Assembly (NCBI GenBank): GCA_014549065.1
Contig: JACDOX010000433.1
Coordinates: forward strand, 248,001-312,000
Length of the DNA: 64,000 nt
Direction of reading: 5' to 3'
DNA from: Cardinalis cardinalis
Taxonomy: Eukaryota; Chordata; Aves; Passeriformes; Cardinalidae
The translations under genes were made by a program, and so were the position numbers. Under the pieces are notes generated by a model, which was not told where the DNA came from, searched no databases, and worked only from the letters and a program-made list of their open reading frames with translations. This document shows positions 36,340 through 48,239 of the stretch, piece by piece. How positions within the stretch are numbered: position 1 is the stretch's first letter; each line of letters begins with the position of its first letter.

Positions 36340-37030
36340 AAGGTACGGACAGTATCAATATGATGAGAAAGACACGATCAACCGTGGGCCTGATTTTTCA
36401 GAGAAAAAACAAGCAGAGAGGTTCTCCTGCACAGGGCTTTAAATCCAACATTTTCATAACTATTCAGCAAACCTCCCATGGAAAGACTTCCCACCACCAC
36501 CTTCCTCCTACTCCCATCAAAGTGTTGTGAAAAAAGCTGGTAAAGGATGACTTTAAATCATATCCCAGNGAAGAAAGTAGGCTGCCAACAACAAGGAGTT
36601 TTACATGAAGTTATCTTTCAGAGTCTCAAACAAAACAAAGCCCATCTTATCTCCACATCCATTTACATGCTGTAATCTGGAGTGGTTTCACGTTGCATTT
36701 TGTTTGAAGAAGTAGGGGGAAAAAACCTCCACACAAACGTTTTGCAGGAATTTCCCTTATTTGAAAACGACCTGATTAGTCCCCANGTTTGCATAGATTT
36801 CAACCCAAAACTCAGGTGCAGCGAGGCAGGGCCGTCCTTCGCTTTGTTTGCCCATCTGTTTCTGTGCACAGGGGAATCGTGGCAGAGCTGTTTAAATGCA
36901 AATGGTGCTGAGAATATGGAACAAGTTACCCGAGTCGGGAGCCAGCGCTCAGCATACATGTGTTCAAATTACCGGAGATTTGTTCCTCTGCTAGGGAGGA
37001 TTGAGGGATGAAAATGCAAAACCATGGGCT
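36340..37030. promoter_or_regulatory. Candidate enhancer / conserved non-coding element
   Basis: Non-repetitive, with more CpGs than the surrounding desert (for example near 36722-36965) and no open frame of interest. A perfect POU octamer ATGCAAAT lies at 36896-36903. It sits about 12 kb upstream of the predicted ADAMTS5 start. Function is inferred from composition and motif only. Confidence 0.35.
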
Positions 37031-38717
37031 TCAGCTAAGCTAAACAAAGGAATCCATGCTACGTTTTGGGCCAGATGCCTTTTTCCTGGGAAGATTTTGC
37101 TTCCAGAGGATTCAGGTGCAAACTTGTTGTCTGCTGGGATGGAGAGCCAAGAGCCCTTGGTTTTGGTTTGGGTGTGACATGTGACTGCAGGCAGGGGGTT
37201 TCTGCCTGGTTTTCTTCTGATTCAAGTTATTATTTTTTTTTTATCTGCACTAGGAAAGGAGTCCTACAGGCTGTGGCTGAGGCCTGAGTGGGTGCAAAGC
37301 AAGGCAGAGAGAGCTGGTGGAGGTTGTTGAAAACCTGCTTCACGTCCAACAGGATCCAAAGAGGTTCCCTGAAACCAGCTGCAGAAAAATCTGCTGGGCT
37401 TAATCAATGGGTATGGCATGGCAGAAAGCAGAAAAAACCCTCATCCTCTGAGTGCTTTTATTCTGAGGCAAAATTCCTCTGACATCCACCAAGGAACAAA
37501 AGCCAGGATCACCTGAGGACTGAGCTTTACCTACAAGGCACCATCTCAAGGCTTTGATACATTAGCTCAAGCACAGAACTGAGCTAACATGTCTGCAGGA
37601 CTTCTAAATTAGAGCTGGCTGCTGTCCAGGCACTTCCAAGCAGGAGCAGAGGAGCCTCAGGTCTGTCTGAAATGTCCTCTAGATGGATTCTCAGATAGGA
37701 TCTTCTGAAGTGTTGCCTCTTGTGGTTGCAGTTGCCTGTGTGGGTGGCTGAGCTCTCTGAATCCCATCTTGTGCAAACAGCACCTTGACAGTCCCATTAA
37801 CAATACAGAGAGTTCTGGGTTCAGTGTGAAAACCCTTCTTTTTCAGAGTGCCTCAGATCTGAGGGATGGTTTGGAGGGGAAAAAAAGAATCTGATTCAGA
37901 ACTTGAAAGGAATTCATGTCTTTGCCACAACATTTATTACTGGGAAACATTACTAATTTTTACTCTAAGAGGTATTGACCAATAACTNTCCCAGTGTTTT
38001 CCTGGTAGCACAGCAAGTAAAGGAGAAAGAGAGCNTTTTGCTTTCCAACATTAAAAAATGAAATAAAATCCCCCCCTTACATGCACACAGAGTGCCCTCC
38101 AATCTGCAGAAAGAGCCTGAAATTCAAACTAAGGGCAGAGCTTGCTAAAATCCATAAAGCCATGTGAATGCAGGGCACTCACACCACAACATAATGAAAA
38201 CCATCAGAAAACCAACTTCACGTGGCTTTCAGGGACCCACAGCATCTGCTGGCTTTGTTTTGGAATTCTGCCCGTGCCCCACTGGAGNCACTGTGTCAAG
38301 AGGAGAATGTGGGGGAGTCCTGTGGGCCTGCAGTGCAGGAGCAGCAGGAACATCCCAGCTGAAGCATTCCAGGTGCTTGTTAAAACAGGGCTAGGCAAAT
38401 GAGGGAGGAGAGAGGGCCACAGGGGTTACACTGCAGGCAGCAGACAGTCTGATGGGCCTTGCATTTGGTGCAGCCATTCATTTCCATATGTGCATGAGGG
38501 CTGCATTCTTGCAGCATTCCTTGGCTGCTTGGAATGGGGATTACTCCCNATCACTGTAAATGAGCACACAGATCAAAAAAGCACCAAACTCAATCAAATA
38601 TTGCACCTCACTCAGCATTTGCTTCCAAGGACAAGTACAGCTTGTGCACAGTGATGTGCAGTGAGGCTTTCTGTCAAGGACTTGCAGATTTTCCTCACCC
38701 ACTAAATGTTTTCTCCT

Positions 38718-39232
38718 TGTGCTGGTTTCAGCTGGNGTAGAGGTAATTTTTTCCCCAGTGGCTAATGTGGGGCTGTGTTTTGGGTCTGATAATACTGAGA
38801 TGGTTTTGTTATTGCTGAGCAGGGCTCACACAGAGCCGAGGCCTTTCCTGCTTTTCGTGCTCCTGGGGAGGAGGTTGGGGGCGCAGGGACACAGCCAGGA
38901 CAGGTGGCCCCAGCTGACCAAAGGGACATCCCAGGGACATCCTGCTCAGGAGATGAAGGGTAGGGAAGAAGGAGGAAGAGGGGATATTTGGAGTGATGGG
39001 GTTTGTGTTCTCAAATCACTGTTAGGTGTGATGGGGATCCCTGCTCTCCTGCGTATGCTGAGCACCTGCCCATGGGAAAAAGTGAATTAATTCCTTGTTT
39101 TGCTTTGCTTGTGTGCAGCCTTTGCTTTCCCCACTGAACTGTCTTTATATTGACCCATGAGTTTTCCAGCTTTTACTCTTCCAGTTCTCTCCCTGATCCT
39201 GCTGATGGAGGGGGGGTGAGGATGTGAGACTG
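38718..39232 (+). mobile_element. Old avian endogenous retrovirus LTR, 3'-truncated
   Basis: It starts TGTGCTGGTTTCAGC and continues with blocks typical of a widespread avian LTR: 'ttattgctgagcagggctca', 'cacagagccgaggcctttcc', 'gacacagccaggacagg', 'cccagctgaccaaagggaca', 'ttccttgttttgctttgctt' and 'gagttttccagcttttactc'. The expected right terminus (a motif complementary to the left end, ending in CA) is absent, so the copy is broken at the 3' side. There are also internal deletions and no adjacent retroviral genes. Family name not assigned. Confidence 0.82.
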
Positions 39233-39825
39233 CTACAATGCTCTTCACTACAAAATTGCTCTGACCTCATCTACACAAAACTGCAGACAGACTGCTCTAA
39301 GTAAGACAAAAAAACCCTGCAATTAGAATTTACCAAAATGAGCTCTTCAGAAGATACAAACAGGAAAGGACAGGGGGTTTTTATGTCTCTGTGAAGTGCA
39401 GGAGGGAGCCCTATAAGTGGAAACGTGTCCAAGCAGCCAAAACAGGGCTGCAGTGAGGTCATGTCTTTGTCAGTGGCACTCAGGAAGGCTGACTTCACCC
39501 TGAGGGACCCCCACAGCCACGTCCTGCACAGCAGCCCCGGGCCTGGAAGGCAAAGGCTGCAGCTCCCAGGGGATGGGGAGGAAGTGACTGTACAACCAAG
39601 AACTCTTATTCACCCTCATTATGCTGTGGTTGCTCTGGGTTGTTCATGTGGATTGGCTGAGGAGTAGAAAATATGCAGCAAACGTTGAGTGGCTTGGAAA
39701 CTGAGAGACCTCAACGTGTGATTGTGAAGAGACAGCATCAAGCAAGGCTTTCCTTCTCTATTGCAAAATACACAATTCTCAGCACAACACAGTTTAATCA
39801 TTTTATCAGTAGCCTGGAAATAGAC
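39233..39825. other. Intergenic, no gene seen
   Basis: Between the truncated LTR and a CR1 copy; short frames only. Confidence 0.5.
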
Positions 39826-40053
39826 AGAGAATCATGGAGTCATAAAATGACCTTGGTTGGAAGGGACCTGAAAGATCATCTAGTTCCAGCCCCACTGTTG
39901 TGGANAGGGGCATCTTTTACCATCCCAGGTTTCTCAGAGTTTCATCCAAGCTGGCCTTGGACACTTCCAGGGGCAGCCACAGCTCCTCTGGGCACCCTGT
40001 GCCAGGGCCTCCCCACCTTCACAGGGCAGAATTCCTTCCTTTTATNTAATCTG
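39826..40053 (-). mobile_element. CR1 LINE 3' fragment
   Basis: Antisense CR1: 'agagaatcatggagtcataa', 'accttggttggaagggacct', 'gaaagatcatctagttccag', 'ctggccttggacacttccag' and 'caccctgtgccagggcctcc'. Just to its right (40055-40130) are short pieces, 'gagccctgagggacaccact' and 'aaatcataaaatcagctt', that resemble other avian interspersed repeats. They may be a second fragment, but I cannot assign them. Confidence 0.92.
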
Positions 40054-41819
40054 TCCCAGTACAGAGCCCTGAGGGACACCACTGGTGACTGAAGTATAAA
40101 ATCAGAGTCACATAAATCATAAAATCAGCTTTGGAGGCAGCCTAATCTTTAAAATGGGCTGGACACTGGCATGAAGAATTTAGGACCCTGATGATGAAGT
40201 CTGGAGCAGAGCAGACTTCCAGCAGAAGTCTGGAAACAAAGGCTGTAAACCATGACCTTGGAAGAGGAACATTCTCTCCAGAGAAGCAGGGGCTGTGCAA
40301 AAGCAAAGGGAGGAGCTGCTGCTGTTCCTCAGGTAATGAGTTCCTGGTGTGGTCTCTGCCCAACAGAGTTATGGAAGCCAGGTTGCAGCAATAAAAAAAT
40401 AGCTTTGTCCAGCAGCAATATCCACAGCTTAGAGGTATTTTTGATTAGCTGGAGGAGGCNAAAACACAGACTGAAATTTTGAAAAATTGTTCTTTGCATC
40501 AGCACAAGGTCCTTGCTGTGCTTAAGCTTCACAAGGAAAGGGTCANAGTGATGAGTTATTATCTATAATTTGACTAACTAGGAAAACAGAAAACAGAAGT
40601 AGCAGACTCTTCAGCCTGGCAGGAAAATGTTTAATAAGGTGTGATGTCTGGGCACTGCAGCTAAAAGAATTTCAGATGGATGCCATTTTTTACCAGTTAA
40701 GGTTAATAAGCACTGGAACACCTTTCCAAAAGCTCTCATTTCTTCACTGAAAATACCAAGTTTTAATGAGTCAAGTGGCTCAATCTGAGTGTTTTGGGTG
40801 TGAACACATGGCATAAACATAGTGGTAACACTCATCTTCCTCACACAACAGCAGCTGGCACCTTGTGGGACACCAGGTGCCTGTACTGGATGGAGTTCCA
40901 GCATGGGAAGGGGAGGTTTTTGTTGGGAAAGGTCATGGGTGGGACNTTGGTTGGTTATGTTTTCTCTTAAAACATGTCACCATATGGTTTCCATGTTTGG
41001 AAGTGGTGAACTCCTGCTCTGAGCAGAGGAGAATGGTTCTGCTGCACTGGGGATGGGTGAGTTTTTATGAACCATGGAAAGTCGTGCTGTTCACTGGCAA
41101 GGGCTTGAGTACACACATTTGTCAGTTCATATTGGAGCACATAAACCCCAGTAAACATCAGGAAGGAAATAAGGTTGCCTGGTGTGGTTATGATCTAGAC
41201 CATGACATGAACGTTGCAAAATGTTCCCCTGGGAGAAAAAAAATCTGAAAATATTGCAGGCAAGAGAGCAGAGAAGAGAGAGAATAGGTGATTTGGGAAA
41301 CAGCCTTGAGGCTATGATGAAATCCCTGCAGCTCAGACTGCACAGGAGAGCAAAAGTTTGGTTTGGGTGGAAAGTTTCTTGCCCAGTTTGAATGCCCTGA
41401 AAGGTGGGCTGGGTGTTTTTANATTCCTTTGTAAATCCATTTCAGGCCACAGGAGGTTTTGTAGCATGGTGTAGAGTGGAAGAGTGTTTTTGTCTAGTGG
41501 ACCTCAGGTTTTTCTGCTGCTGAAGGTCAGGATAGATGGGTTTTGAAAGGACCAGGTGTTCACATCCACTCAAGATCAACCTGTTCTGTGCTCTGCCCAC
41601 ATATCATATCTGTTAAACACTGCATTTATTTATTTCTTTTTTCATTTCTTTGCATCATGGCTGCTGGAGATTTCCAAGACTCATATTTGATGATATTCTG
41701 GGTGTCCAGTAAGGAGGGAAATAATTTCCTGTAGCAGGAATACTTCCACTGCAGTATCAGGTAATAGAGCTCCCCCATCCCTTTCAAACACACGCCCTCC
41801 CGGAACAATGNTGAAAAAG

Positions 41820-42370
41820 GAGTCGTGATATTTATCAATTTCCACCATTTAACTTCCTGAAATGGAAACCCTAATGACAGCCCATGCAGGCTGTATGGTC
41901 AGGAAAACCAGACAAAGTCTCCCATTGTACCGGTCTGGTTGTTACGGGAGAGGATCTGCCTGCTTTGGTGTAACAGGATGTACTGCATATTTTGTATTTT
42001 TGCCCAGTGCTCCAATCCCTGTGGGCTAAACCTTTTCAACAGCAGCAATAAAAGAAGAAAAAGACTGAGGCCCTTCTCTTATACCACTTTTATTTTCGGG
42101 GAATATTAAATACAAAGAGTTTCACTCTCGGTGGAAGTTGTCCAACTGACTCCAGGATACTGTGTAATCATTAGGAACTGGAAAAACTCAAACTGCCTGT
42201 CTGTAGTGGCTTGGATAAGACCTGCTGGGAGCCTTCCAGAAATGAATATTGCAGCTGTGATGAGACCTGTGTTTGGGCTTTTCTTTCGGGGTGAATTGCA
42301 CCCTTACGCCCAAGGCCAGCCTGAGCCTAATGCATCACTTGAGACCCATTTAAGCCCTTAAAATAAGACT
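41820..42370. promoter_or_regulatory. Candidate enhancer / conserved non-coding element
   Basis: Non-repetitive, evenly composed, with scattered CpGs. A SOX-type CCATTGT lies near 41922, and 'cccattgtaccgg' is soon followed by 'gttgttacggg'. It lies about 7 kb upstream of the predicted ADAMTS5 start, next to the ATTA-rich 21-bp repeat. Conservation and activity are untested. Confidence 0.35.
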
Positions 42371-42435
42371 AAAATAGCATTTAAATGTCACAAGGACCTC
42401 CCAGCCCTTCTGAGGGAAGTGAGTGCTGCAGGANA

Positions 42436-42496
42436 TGTGCTAAACCTTAAAATGTATGTGCTGATGATTAACATGCCTGTGCTAATCATTAAATGG
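42436..42496 (+). repeat. 21-bp repeat, three copies, ATTA-bearing
   Basis: Three 19-nt matches begin at 42436, 42457 and 42478, exactly 21 bp apart, each starting TGTGCT. The second and third contain homeodomain-type ATTA cores (GATTAA, CATTAA); the first has a degenerate CTTAAA at the same place. Confidence 0.8.
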
Positions 42497-45400
42497 ATGC
42501 TCTCCACTGCTAGAGACAGGAAAATATATCCCAAAAGCTGCATCCCTGTCTTACAGATGGAACATCTCAGCCTGCANAGAGTCTAAAACCTTTGAAAAGG
42601 AACCTTGTGCAGAGCTCAGCTGACAGTGTTCCTCTGAAGCAGCAGGACTGGCTGCTCCAGAAGGAGTGCAGCTAGATGGGAGATCTGGACATGGAAGAGC
42701 TGGCTCAGGACGTGGCACCCACTCAGTGCTCCTTTGGGAGGATTTATTTGGTCCAGCTCTCTCTATTCCCTGTGTGCCCATGGAAACTTATTTCTGGTTG
42801 AGTTTCAGCCCAAAGGAATCCCCTGTGACCCCTCTCTGGTGTAAACCAAAGCACAGGCAGTGGAGGTGACAGGAGAATCCCCCAAAAGNAGGATGATGAT
42901 CCTATCCCAGGAGCACCCTGGGAGCACCTCCCAGCCCTCTTAGAGAACAAGAGCTCCCAAAACGCTCCTGCTTGGGGATTAATGCTGGGAGAGCNAGCTC
43001 TGGGTTCTCCACCTTTCCCTTTGGAGTGAGGACAAGCCAGATGGAGCTCTGGGCCAGGCAGTGGTGCCACCTGAGAGCATTCCCTCCTTCCTCACAGGAC
43101 CTGCAGAGTCCTTCCTTCCCCCAGCTTCAGGGCAACCAGGACTGAGATGGAAAAATCCATGCACAAAGCAACCAGAACTCGATCTCTGAAGTGGTGGAGC
43201 GTGTGTGTTAATGCCAGGTGAGATCTGGCAAGAGAATGTTTGTTTTAAATTTCCCTTTAATCACTCTTACAGTTTCAACTTTGAAGTCCAGGGAAGTACA
43301 TTTTCTGGTTTATGCCTCAGATGACATGGAAAAAGATATTCCACCTCCACTCCTGGAATATCATTTATAGATGTGCAAATTCATAAAGCTGTGCCTCGAA
43401 CAATTTGCCCACACGGAACCATCCCAATTTGCAGCAACTGAGAACTTGACTGAAAAAGAAAATAATTTTAAAAAATAAAATATTTGAGGCATTTATTTTA
43501 TTATAACTGCCCCAGAATTTCAGATCTAGCTATTTCAGAATACAGGATCTATATCNAGGCTATGTGCAAAAGAAGGGCTGGGAAGACAGGGAGAAGCTGA
43601 ACATACACATCTTTGGAAAAATATTTAAAGAAATAATGACAAAAAGTGCTAAGGTTTGGAGGGGTGCAAGAGAACACAGATTTATTTGAATTCTGTTTTT
43701 CTACTACAGATGTTCTGCTAACTAGAGCAGAGATGTTCAGAGACCACATATTGGCTGTAAAATTCTAAGACTGAGATTAATTAAATGTCTGCTGCTCCTC
43801 ATATAAACTACACTCGAGAGTTTTTCAGGCCTTCTACTCCTCTGAAGGAACAGCTGAAGAATACATCACATGCATTTCTTGCACCCTTAAAATGTATTTT
43901 TATAACAAGTGTCATTTTTTTTTACAAGGAAAGTTTAACATTTTACCCTTCCTCTGATTATCTTGCTGCTGTTCAGAAAATAAAAAAGGAGAAGGGTCTG
44001 ATGCTTACTCTGCTAACATGTGATACTTCCTGCAGAGCACTGCCTCCACCCAACACGTGTTTTTAAACAAAATTCATGGTAGGTTCAATGGTCACAATTA
44101 TTCACTTGTGTTATGGCTTATGTGAGTCCATTTCTTGCAGCAGTTGTTGGAAGGTTTGGACCTCATTCCAGCCTGTTTTCCAGGTTAATGCCTGAAAATG
44201 TAAGAAATACAGTTTGTCATTTGCACCTCCTCCTCCTCCTGACTGGGCAATCCCACTGCTTCTTTTGACCCATCAGCTCACTCCTCCCCTGGATACCTGT
44301 AAGTTATGTACTTTTATTACATGATATATTTTTATTCATGTTTAATCTTGCAGAAATCTCTTTTTCTCCTCCATGATACCTCAACANTTTGATTTCTAGC
44401 CAGGCCTCAGACAATTTCCTATTTTAATTTGATACTGTACCCACAAATTCACAATATTCTGGTGTTATTATAGTAAAACAATACAGTAGTTTAAAAGTGC
44501 CCAACCCATTTTAACTCCACACCACTCACAGCTGCCTCCTCAGAAAAATGAAGCTGATGTCAAATGCAAAATTTGCAACCTACTGGAACTGTTANAGCCT
44601 TGATCCACTGCTTGCACATGCCACTTATAAAAACACAACCCCCAAGCAAAGGCATCTTCTTTGCTCCCTTGAAGGTACATTGACCATCAAGAAGGAAGTA
44701 AAAAACATTTTGCCTTAAAGCCACATCTTATTCATAAGTCAGCCTTAAGTTCATTATTTTCTTAAAACTGAAGAGCCTGGCCAGTTAGAGCTGCTAGGGG
44801 GGGTGGTCAAATGCAGGGGTGGCTTGTGAGNGGCACAAAGGCACAACCTGGCTAATGCCATCCAGGGAACTGAGCAACAGCTGTGTCCTCCTTGAGAAAA
44901 TACTTGCTGATTGTTTTCCTGAGGTAGCTGTTACTTGACCTTTAAGTAAATAATGTAAGGCCTGTAAAAACTTTGTCCTGGACTCCNTGGAAATGTCAGC
45001 TGTGGAAATGGGAGAGGACAAGGATGCAGAAGTTACCTCAGTTTCCAGGAGCACCTGGCTCCCAATCCATCTGGCAGCAAGGAGGCACCAATAATGGTGG
45101 TGTTTTCCTATTTATACACCACAAATCCATTTCAGTATCAACAAGCAAGCTGAAGTCCCTCAAAACAGCTNCCAGGAGGTCTCCATCTGAGTGGGTTTTC
45201 ACAGCATCCAAGCCACAGAAAGAGACATGGTCCAAAAAAGGGGCAGTGTAGCCTAGTTGCTATCCTAGGGTGGGGGTTAAAGGCTGTATAACTTATTCCA
45301 AATGCTGGAATATCTAGTCCTTTCCAGAAGACTAGCCTAAAATAGTAATCTTTAAAAATTACTTATAATGAGTATTTTATTTACTAGTGAGACATTTAGA

Positions 45401-45499
45401 AATAAATTTCTTCAGTGGTTTTAATGCATCACTGAAGGGAAGCTTTAAGATGAGCAGACTTGAGCACTGTAATTATTAAGACTTCTGACTAGACCAACA

Positions 45500-45815
45500 A
45501 ACCATGGCCCTGGGCACTTCCAGGGATGAGGCACCCACAGCTTCTCTGGGCAACCTGCTGAAGTGCCCTGCCACTCTCAGAATATTTTTTTCCTAATATC
45601 TAATCTAAAACAACCTCANTTTTGATTTGAAGCCATTCCCCCTCGTCCTGTCATTACAGGCTCTTATGAATAATCTTGTTGCATCTTTCCTCTAAGTTCA
45701 TTTCAGGGACTGGAAGGCTGCATTAGGGCACCCCAAAGTCTTTCCAGGCTGAACACTCCCAGCTTTCTCAGCCCTTCCTTANGAGCAGAGCTGCTCCATC
45801 CCTCTGATCATCATC
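45500..45815 (-). mobile_element. CR1 LINE 3' fragment lacking the tail
   Basis: Antisense CR1 starting within the body: 'ctgggcacttccagggatga', 'cacagcttctctgggcaacc', 'cctaatatctaatctaaa', 'ccccctcgtcctgtcattac', 'cagggactggaaggctgcat' and 'ccaggctgaacactcccagc'. The 3' terminal ~60 bp expected on the left are missing. Confidence 0.92.
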
Positions 45816-48239
45816 ATATTAAAATTTTCTGTGAAGTTAACAGGAGAGACAACATCAGGAGGGACAAAGCTGTCATCTGTTAAGAATTGTGTTCCTACAG
45901 GTAGAATTTTGAATGGGACCTTACCAAACCTGGGTCCATTCCCAGCTATAGCCCTGTGTTGATCACAAGTCTATCAAATGCTGATTTTTTTGGTATTTAG
46001 AACATGTTGGGCAGGCAAATTTCTTGGGTTTGATTCGGCCTTCTTGTAATTTTACAGAACAAATGTTACTTCCTACAGTAATTGCCATCTTCCCTGTGCA
46101 ATGACTTAGAAATGCCAGACAGTCCTAACACCAGAACAATGAAAACCTAACAGAATTATTTTAATTTCCAAGAAGGAAGAGTTCAATTAATGATGAAAGA
46201 CAGGTGCTGCTGGGTGGGACATCCCTGCTGGGCCTTGACTGCTTGTCAGGGGGCTGTAGGCAGATCTTGGATTCATTTTTCTAACCCCTTCTAATGTGCC
46301 TGAGCATTGAAAAGGGGGTGATGTAAAACAGGACCTTTATATAAAAAACTGGAAGGACACCTGGATAAAATCAAAAACTTTTCCAGTATCTCCACACCTT
46401 GCAAGCTGCTCCTTCATGTGAGTGTTTGTAATGCTTAGAGCAAAATTTCTTATGTGACTAAAACAGTGTAGGATCAGGAATCCCCTGCTACCCAGGCTGT
46501 TATCTGCAGTATCCTACAGGGTTTCACGGACAAACCCAGGAGGTGAAACACANCTTTAATGACAGCAGCTTGTAGCTCCCAGAGACTCCAGAGGATTGCA
46601 TCTTCTTTCATCAGGATTGAATTTGATCCCAAGTGTACAAGAGTTGTGTTGTGCCTCAAAGCTAATTGAGGATTTGTGGCTCTCTATCTCTCAGNTGGGA
46701 AAGGTCAGCATTGAAATTTCCAGGTCAGAACTGCTTGACAAGGATTTAGTGTCATCCACANCTTGGGACATGCTAACAGGATTTCTTGTTTAAAGGCAGT
46801 GCTCTAACTGTAAAAAGAGGCTAAGAGGGCAAAACTGCAAGGAAAGAGATGATTCATNCCAGTGATTTATCCTTGCACTTCCAGGCTCTCAGACTAAAAG
46901 ATGTTCCTTCCCTCTCATTGCACGAGGCATGACTGACCCATCTTTCCATTACTGCACTGCTGTGCTGAGTTATTGCAGTTCAGAGATGCAAACAGGACAG
47001 ATTTCCTAATCTGTGGGGTTATTTGCACAAAATAATTTGTACCTTCCTGGAAAGCCTGGATCCTTGCTTGGTGTAACAGGGCAGCCCAGCCAACTCCTTT
47101 GGTCACTTGGGAAATGAAAGACAACTCCAGAGATGAGCAGTGGGATACACCATTTAATTATCACCAGCCTTTCTAAGCATTCCTGTTTTTCCAAGGTTAT
47201 ATGGCCGGACAGTTGGAATTAGGCTGCAGCCTGGGAGAACATTACACTGGCCTCTTGTGCACCATATCCCTTTTCATTGACAAACNAACACTTCTTTAAT
47301 GAGATGTGCTGGGGTTGTTATCCAAAATACATTCCTTATCCCAGATCTCATCTCTAGCACCTCTCCCAGGGGTATCTGGGAGTTTGGACCCAGACATGTT
47401 TGCAAATCCAGGGCTTGATCAGGTCCCAGTGAAGTCAATAAAAATATTGTTGGTGCTGAGCAGACATGCATTAGGCTCAAAGGAAAACACATCCAAGAAA
47501 ATTACAGGTTCTTTTTTCAATCAAAATATGTCTTCTCTCTCTCTTTAATTTTTTCTGCTGTTTTAACTTTANAATGAGTTTAAGTAACTGAAAAAATGTT
47601 AAAATTTTAGAATGTTGAATAGTCCTGGCCCAGTGCCCAAAAAGTTAATGTGACCTTCCTAATACATACCTCTTATTAATTTTGAAACTTACTGACTCCA
47701 GTGAAGAATTTTTGGAGATGACAGAACACTGAAATGTAGAAAAAGAAATACCAGGAGGCTGAGAAGGGAACTGTAGCTCACAGGCATCACCATTTCCGGA
47801 AAAATGGAAAAAGAAGAATGAACACTTGCAAAACTTTGGTGAGTTAAACATTTCATAAGCACAACCTCAGGGTTATGTTAATACAAAAATTTACACGGGA
47901 ATATTAATTTTTGAAGCTTTTGTGCCTTCAGTTAAGCTGTTCCTTAGAGAAATGGTGGACTTGCAAAGCAGTCCCTGGAAGCTACAGGGGCAAGTCTGTG
48001 CATCCCACCACCCATCCTGACCCTGCCAAGCATTACCAGGTGTGCACATCATTTTCTTCCAGAGCGGTCAGAGGTTTATTTGCTGCTTGCAGGTGAGCAT
48101 GAGGTTGGAGACGTGCATCCCTGCAGAGTCCTGCAGGCAGAGAGCACCTGTTCCTGGCACTGTCCTGGGACGTGCAGAGGAAACATGGGATAAATGAGCA
48201 CTTTTGTTTGTCGCTGTGGGGTCTGGACCTCAGCAGGGG
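45816..48239. other. Intergenic, immediately 5' of the CpG island
   Basis: No gene or repeat recognised. Composition is AT-rich until about 48,000 and then becomes GC-rich. Confidence 0.55.

Larger units (their letters stand above)
33151..38717. other. Intergenic, about 5.6 kb, with regulatory candidates
   Basis: No exon recognised. It contains low-complexity tracts at 33661-33739 and 35849-35890, and the enhancer-like stretch at 36340-37030, listed separately. Confidence 0.55.
40054..45499. other. Intergenic, about 5.4 kb, with regulatory candidates
   Basis: No exon recognised. The stretch at 41820-42370 and the 21-bp phased repeat at 42436-42496 stand out. A short (TCC)n occurs near 44226-44240. 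Confidence 0.55.

Noticed and set aside
18481..39232. A full-length provirus between the two LTRs
   Set aside because: The LTRs are different sequences about 20 kb apart, and no retroviral coding sequence lies between them.
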